From contig NZ_OZ032162.1 in assembly GCF_964026565.1 (NCBI RefSeq), positions 1,240,001-1,304,000 of the forward strand: a stretch of DNA of 64,000 bases. Direction: 5' to 3'. The DNA comes from Rickettsia endosymbiont of Ceutorhynchus obstrictus (GTDB lineage Bacteria > Pseudomonadota > Alphaproteobacteria > Rickettsiales > Rickettsiaceae). The translations under genes and the position numbers were made by a program. The notes below the pieces were generated by a model. It ran no database searches, was not told the origin of the DNA, and saw only the letters and a program-made list of their open reading frames with translations. This document shows, piece by piece, positions 61,845 through 64,000 of the stretch (its first letter is position 1; each line of letters opens with the position of its first letter).

Positions 61845-63326
61845 ATGTGGGAAGAATTAGTCACTACAATACAAGCAAAAAATATACAAGAAGCTACAGA
61901 TTTAATAAAACGAATGACTCCAGCTGAATTAAATATAATAAATAGCGATGGGAATACAATATTCACTTTTGCAGCATTAAACAATTTGGAAGAAATATGC
62001 GAGTTACTGATATACAAAATGAATGATCAAGCTTTAAATGCAATAAATAATAAAGGGCATACAGCTCTATCGGCAGCAGCTAGCAGAAAGTTAGGTAAAG
62101 TATCTGAATTATTAGTATCAAGAATGAGCGAAGAAGCTATTAATGCTATTAATGATTATGGAGTTACAGCGTTAATGTCCGCTGCCAGAAAAAGATTAGA
62201 AAATGTATGTGAATTGCTAATTTTTAAAATGAATACATATTCCATAAATTCTATTACAAAAAATGGTAATACAGCATTGATATATGCGGCTAATTATAGA
62301 TTAGAGAAAACATGTACTTTGTTAATACCTAAAATGAATGATGAAGCTATTAATTCAATTAATGCAAAAGGGGACACGGCACTAATTTGGGCAGCTAAAA
62401 AAGGTTTTAATATTATATGTGAGACGCTAATTTCTAAAATGAATAATGAAACCATTAATATTGTAAATAATAAAAAGCAAACAGCATTTTCTGTAGCATT
62501 AGATAACGATTTAGAAAAGAGTTGTGAATTACTAATACCTAAAATTAGTAACCAAGCTATTAACTCTAAAGATAAAGAAAATTTTACTCTATTAATGATC
62601 GTGGCGAGTAAAGGATGGGAAAAAAGCTGTGAATTGCTTATACCTAAAATGAATGTTCAGAGTATTAATGCTATTAATAAGTATGGGGACACAGCTTTAA
62701 TTTGGGCTGCTAAGTCTCGAATGGAGAAAATATGCGAATTACTAATACCAATAATGGATGATGCTACTTTAAATGTTATTACTGAGAAGGGTAATACAAT
62801 ATTAAGCTGGACAACTAAAAGAGGGTGGGAAGAATTATCTAAATTATTGATATCTAAGATGAGCAAAGAGGCTATTAGTTCTATTAATAAGGATGGTAAT
62901 ACAGCATTAATTTGTGCTATACGTAATGATTTAGAGGACGTCAGTAAATTATTGATATCTAAAATGAGTAAAGAGGCTATTAATTTTAAAAATTTTAAAT
63001 GCGAAACCCCTTTAAGTTTAGCTACTGAGAAAGGGTTAAAACAAATATGTGATTTATTGGATACTAAAATAAGAGAGGAAACTATTAGCATATTTCTAGA
63101 AGAAGATTTTAAAAATGAGTTTCTAATTGAAGAATCTCTGGCAAAAAAAAGTGAAGCATATTCTCAGTATTTTGAGAATTTTATATCGCCACAGCTTCAA
63201 AAAAGTATAAAACCTGAAAATTCTACTACCACAAACATTCCTACTACTATAAATAATTTAGAATTAAATGCTAATGGAGTAATTCTAACTGGCGAAGAGC
63301 AGGAAATCTCTTCTTATAGCTTATAA
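61845..63326 (+). CDS. Ankyrin-repeat protein; candidate effector
   Basis: The 493-residue protein has about 12 ankyrin-type repeats of 33-35 residues from residue 30 to 425 (GDTALIWAAKKGFNIICETL, then ISKMNNETIN). The C-terminal 65 residues are low complexity (KPENSTTTNIPTTINNLELN) and end GVILTGEEQEISSYSL. The repeats are more diverged than in the 53264 protein. There is no signal peptide. A role in host interaction is inferred from the family and the setting. Confidence 0.75.
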   Translation: MWEELVTTIQAKNIQEATDLIKRMTPAELNIINSDGNTIFTFAALNNLEEICELLIYKMNDQALNAINNKGHTALSAAASRKLGKVSELLVSRMSEEAINAINDYGVTALMSAARKRLENVCELLIFKMNTYSINSITKNGNTALIYAANYRLEKTCTLLIPKMNDEAINSINAKGDTALIWAAKKGFNIICETLISKMNNETINIVNNKKQTAFSVALDNDLEKSCELLIPKISNQAINSKDKENFTLLMIVASKGWEKSCELLIPKMNVQSINAINKYGDTALIWAAKSRMEKICELLIPIMDDATLNVITEKGNTILSWTTKRGWEELSKLLISKMSKEAISSINKDGNTALICAIRNDLEDVSKLLISKMSKEAINFKNFKCETPLSLATEKGLKQICDLLDTKIREETISIFLEEDFKNEFLIEESLAKKSEAYSQYFENFISPQLQKSIKPENSTTTNIPTTINNLELNANGVILTGEEQEISSYSL

Positions 63327-63524
63327 TAAATATTTATTGCTACTTACTTACAGCTTAACTGTAAGTAGAGATTTGCCCTATAGTAACCGCATCATTGGCA
63401 GAAATAAACTATATTGCTTTTAAAGCCGATATATTCTTGATTTTTAAACTAATTATTTACATAATTTACTCTAGAGCGTATATATTCTTATATGAATAAC
63501 AACTAAAAGTACGGAGAGATTTTA

Positions 63525-64000
63525 ATGTTGAATCCAGATATAATTACAATGAAAGACGAAAATCGCCAATTATTTTCAGCATTAAAAGATGGTGATATTA
63601 AAGCAATGCGATTTTGGCTTGACAAAGGAGCTAATTTAACGAGTAGTGATAATTTAAGCAAAACTATAAACATTAGGAATCTCTCAGGCGAAACCATCTT
63701 GTTTAAAGCGATAGATGAAGATAAGGCAGACGTCGTAAAATTTTTACTTAAAAAGGGTGCAGATAGCAATATTGCGACGTCATGGGGACTCCCTCCTTTA
63801 CATTTTGCGGCCTTTAGAGAAAATTTGGAAATAATAGAGCTTTTGATTAAGAGCGGTGCTAAGATAAATGCTCAAGATGTTGATGGAGAGACTGCCTTGT
63901 ATTATTTATTATGTAAGCATACGGTTAATATACCGTTAGTAAAATTATTCTTCATCAAAGGAGCGAATATAGATATTAAAAATAGTGATGGGAAGAGTCT
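63525..64000 (+). CDS. Ankyrin-repeat protein, 3' end beyond window
   Basis: An open frame from the ATG at 63525, after a ribosome site (acggagagat), runs off the window. It reads RQLFSALKDGDIKAMRFWLD, LFKAIDEDKADVVKFLLKKG, LPPLHFAAFRENLEIIELLI and GETALYYLLCKHTVNIPLVK, about four canonical ankyrin repeats. These are more standard than those of the two other ankyrin proteins here and lack their xKMxxxxIN linker. The C-terminus is not visible. Confidence 0.8.
   Translation, partial: MLNPDIITMKDENRQLFSALKDGDIKAMRFWLDKGANLTSSDNLSKTINIRNLSGETILFKAIDEDKADVVKFLLKKGADSNIATSWGLPPLHFAAFRENLEIIELLIKSGAKINAQDVDGETALYYLLCKHTVNIPLVKLFFIKGANIDIKNSDGKS

Overview
The window looks like a chromosome segment of a Rickettsia, an obligate intracellular alphaproteobacterium. 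The evidence is the AT-rich composition, many Rickettsia palindromic-element-like repeats between genes, alarmone genes split into hydrolase-only and synthetase-only forms, ProP-like MFS transporters, and large ankyrin, TPR and LRR proteins. Its heavy load of insertion sequences and gene remnants points to one of the repeat-rich Rickettsia genomes. The species cannot be read from the sequence.

Layout. 1-7.6 kb is mostly housekeeping: a truncated Slt-type transglycosylase, 5-formyl-THF cyclo-ligase, lpdA, an NDUFAF5-like methyltransferase, a small secreted protein, a second transglycosylase, rpmJ (too short for most gene callers), yebC and a GlmU-like nucleotidyltransferase. 7.6-9.9 kb is a repeat cluster with two kinds of nested miniature elements, tRNA-Ser(GGA), a serine-recombinase 3' remnant abutting that tRNA, and a decayed IS3. 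9.9-12.5 kb and 25.5-28.1 kb are paralogous blocks: a small membrane protein, then an alarmone hydrolase converging on and overlapping an MFS transporter. 12.7-18 kb holds effector-like proteins (one ending in a CaaX-like tail, one coiled coil, one LRR/TPR) and phage remnants. 18-23.3 kb is a compact methyltransferase-Nudix-SDR-ABC exporter operon followed by a frameshifted serine beta-lactamase. 23.4-25.3 kb has a DUF1653 protein, a HigA-like antitoxin and a VirB2-like pilin.

28.9-39.4 kb returns to more typical rickettsial genes: a sodium-solute-symporter/degenerate-kinase fusion, an alarmone synthetase, htpG, YggU-like, tRNA-Arg(TCT), csaA, MazG-like, GNAT, and a Phd/ParE pair overlapping a secreted HAD-like gene. 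39.8-53.2 kb is an accessory island. It holds a three-domain polynucleotide kinase-phosphatase-RNA ligase overlapping a COG3541-type nucleotidyltransferase, a restriction-modification pair, a 1439-residue UPF1-like helicase with a C-terminal nuclease-like domain, and a zinc-ribbon protein. Serine-recombinase remnants lie after the RNA-repair pair and at the right end, where one is cut by an IS256-type element with a target duplication.

53.2-64 kb is a cluster of ankyrin, TPR and LRR proteins. Several share a C-terminal module and a short tail motif despite different repeat scaffolds. An IS110/IS1111-type element has split one of them. A plausible reading is a family of secreted effectors with interchangeable binding domains.

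The most interesting items are the RNA-repair cassette and defence island, the shared C-terminal module and tail, the IS110-family insertion with a candidate 3' guide RNA, the slippage-type frameshift in the beta-lactamase signal peptide, and the CaaX-like tail at 12.7 kb.
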